DNA of 58,754 bases, from the NCBI GenBank assembly GCA_017880805.1, contig JADGRP010000015.1, positions 1 to 58,754 of the forward strand. Reading direction: 5' to 3'. Below are positions 58,481-58,754 of this stretch, in pieces. The position numbers and the translations under genes are program-made. The DNA is from Burkholderiales bacterium. Lineage in GTDB: Bacteria > Pseudomonadota > Gammaproteobacteria > Burkholderiales > Casimicrobiaceae. The notes below the pieces were generated by a model. That model ran no database searches, was not told the DNA's origin, and worked only from the letters and a program-made list of their open reading frames with translations. How positions within the stretch are numbered: position 1 is the stretch's first letter; every line of letters starts with the position of its first letter.

Positions 58481-58754
58481 CGGCAACGCAGGAGCAAACG
58501 CCAAACGACGTCGATGGGCTCGCGCCTGTCGCCGCGTCGGCCGGCCCCGGCGCGCGCCTCAGGGCCGCGCGCGAGGCAGCCGGGCTTTCACTCGACCAGG
58601 TGGCGCAGCAACTGAAACTGGCACCGCGGCAGGTTAAGGCGCTGGAGGACGAGAGCTTCGGCGAGCTGCCGGGTCGTACGTTCAGCCGCGGCTTCGTGCG
58701 CAATTACGCGCGCCTGCTGCATCTCGACGCGGCTGACCTGCTTGCGCATCTGCC
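58477..58754 (+). CDS. rodZ: RodZ-like HTH protein, 3'-truncated by window edge
   Basis: GTG start overlapping pilW stop (GTGA); GARLRAAREAAGLSLDQVAQQLKLAPRQVKALEDESFGELPGRTFSRGFVRNYARLLHLDAADLL. Absent from the ORF track because of GTG start and truncation. Confidence 0.9.
   Translation, partial: MTATQEQTPNDVDGLAPVAASAGPGARLRAAREAAGLSLDQVAQQLKLAPRQVKALEDESFGELPGRTFSRGFVRNYARLLHLDAADLLAHL

Overview
The window looks like mostly core, GC-rich betaproteobacterial chromosome. Its left edge is an integrase next to an initiator tRNA-Met gene, so an integrated element probably lies to the left. Recognisable blocks in order: truncated tyrosine integrase and tRNA-fMet; NMT1/SsuABC-like ABC transporter; CaiB CoA-transferase; membrane-anchored C13 (legumain-like) peptidase; thrC-hom-alaC; a methanethiol-oxidase-like (SBP56/MtoX) and SCO pair; ABC-2 exporter; GST; Rieske protein and HDAC-family deacetylase; MoxR-DUF58-TgpA; rpoS-nlpD-pcm-surE; lexA with a co-directional HhH (Cdd1-like) gene; ppc; mltB; pyrD; DUF1631; hrpA; orphan family-5 solute-binding protein; an 1127-aa CPBP-family intramembrane protease; pntB/pntAb/pntAa; tartrate-dehydrogenase-like gene; accA-tilS; TRAP transporter; ndk-rlmN-pilW-rodZ. 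The items most worth a second look are: (i) the large CPBP protein appears internally duplicated, with one active-looking and one apparently dead protease half; (ii) a 135-bp, hairpin-rich, in-frame insertion in rlmN just before the radical-SAM cysteine motif; (iii) two near-identical 77-bp paired-palindrome (REP/BIME-like) elements plus a related hairpin with 11-bp terminal inverted repeats; (iv) short degenerate tandem repeats with a CTCAGTTGCC-like consensus at gene starts and stops (lexA/HhH, pntB, ppc); (v) 24-bp repeats building the MltB signal peptide; (vi) the mtoX-sco pair. No CRISPR array or rRNA was seen. No searches were run; all family calls come from reading motifs.
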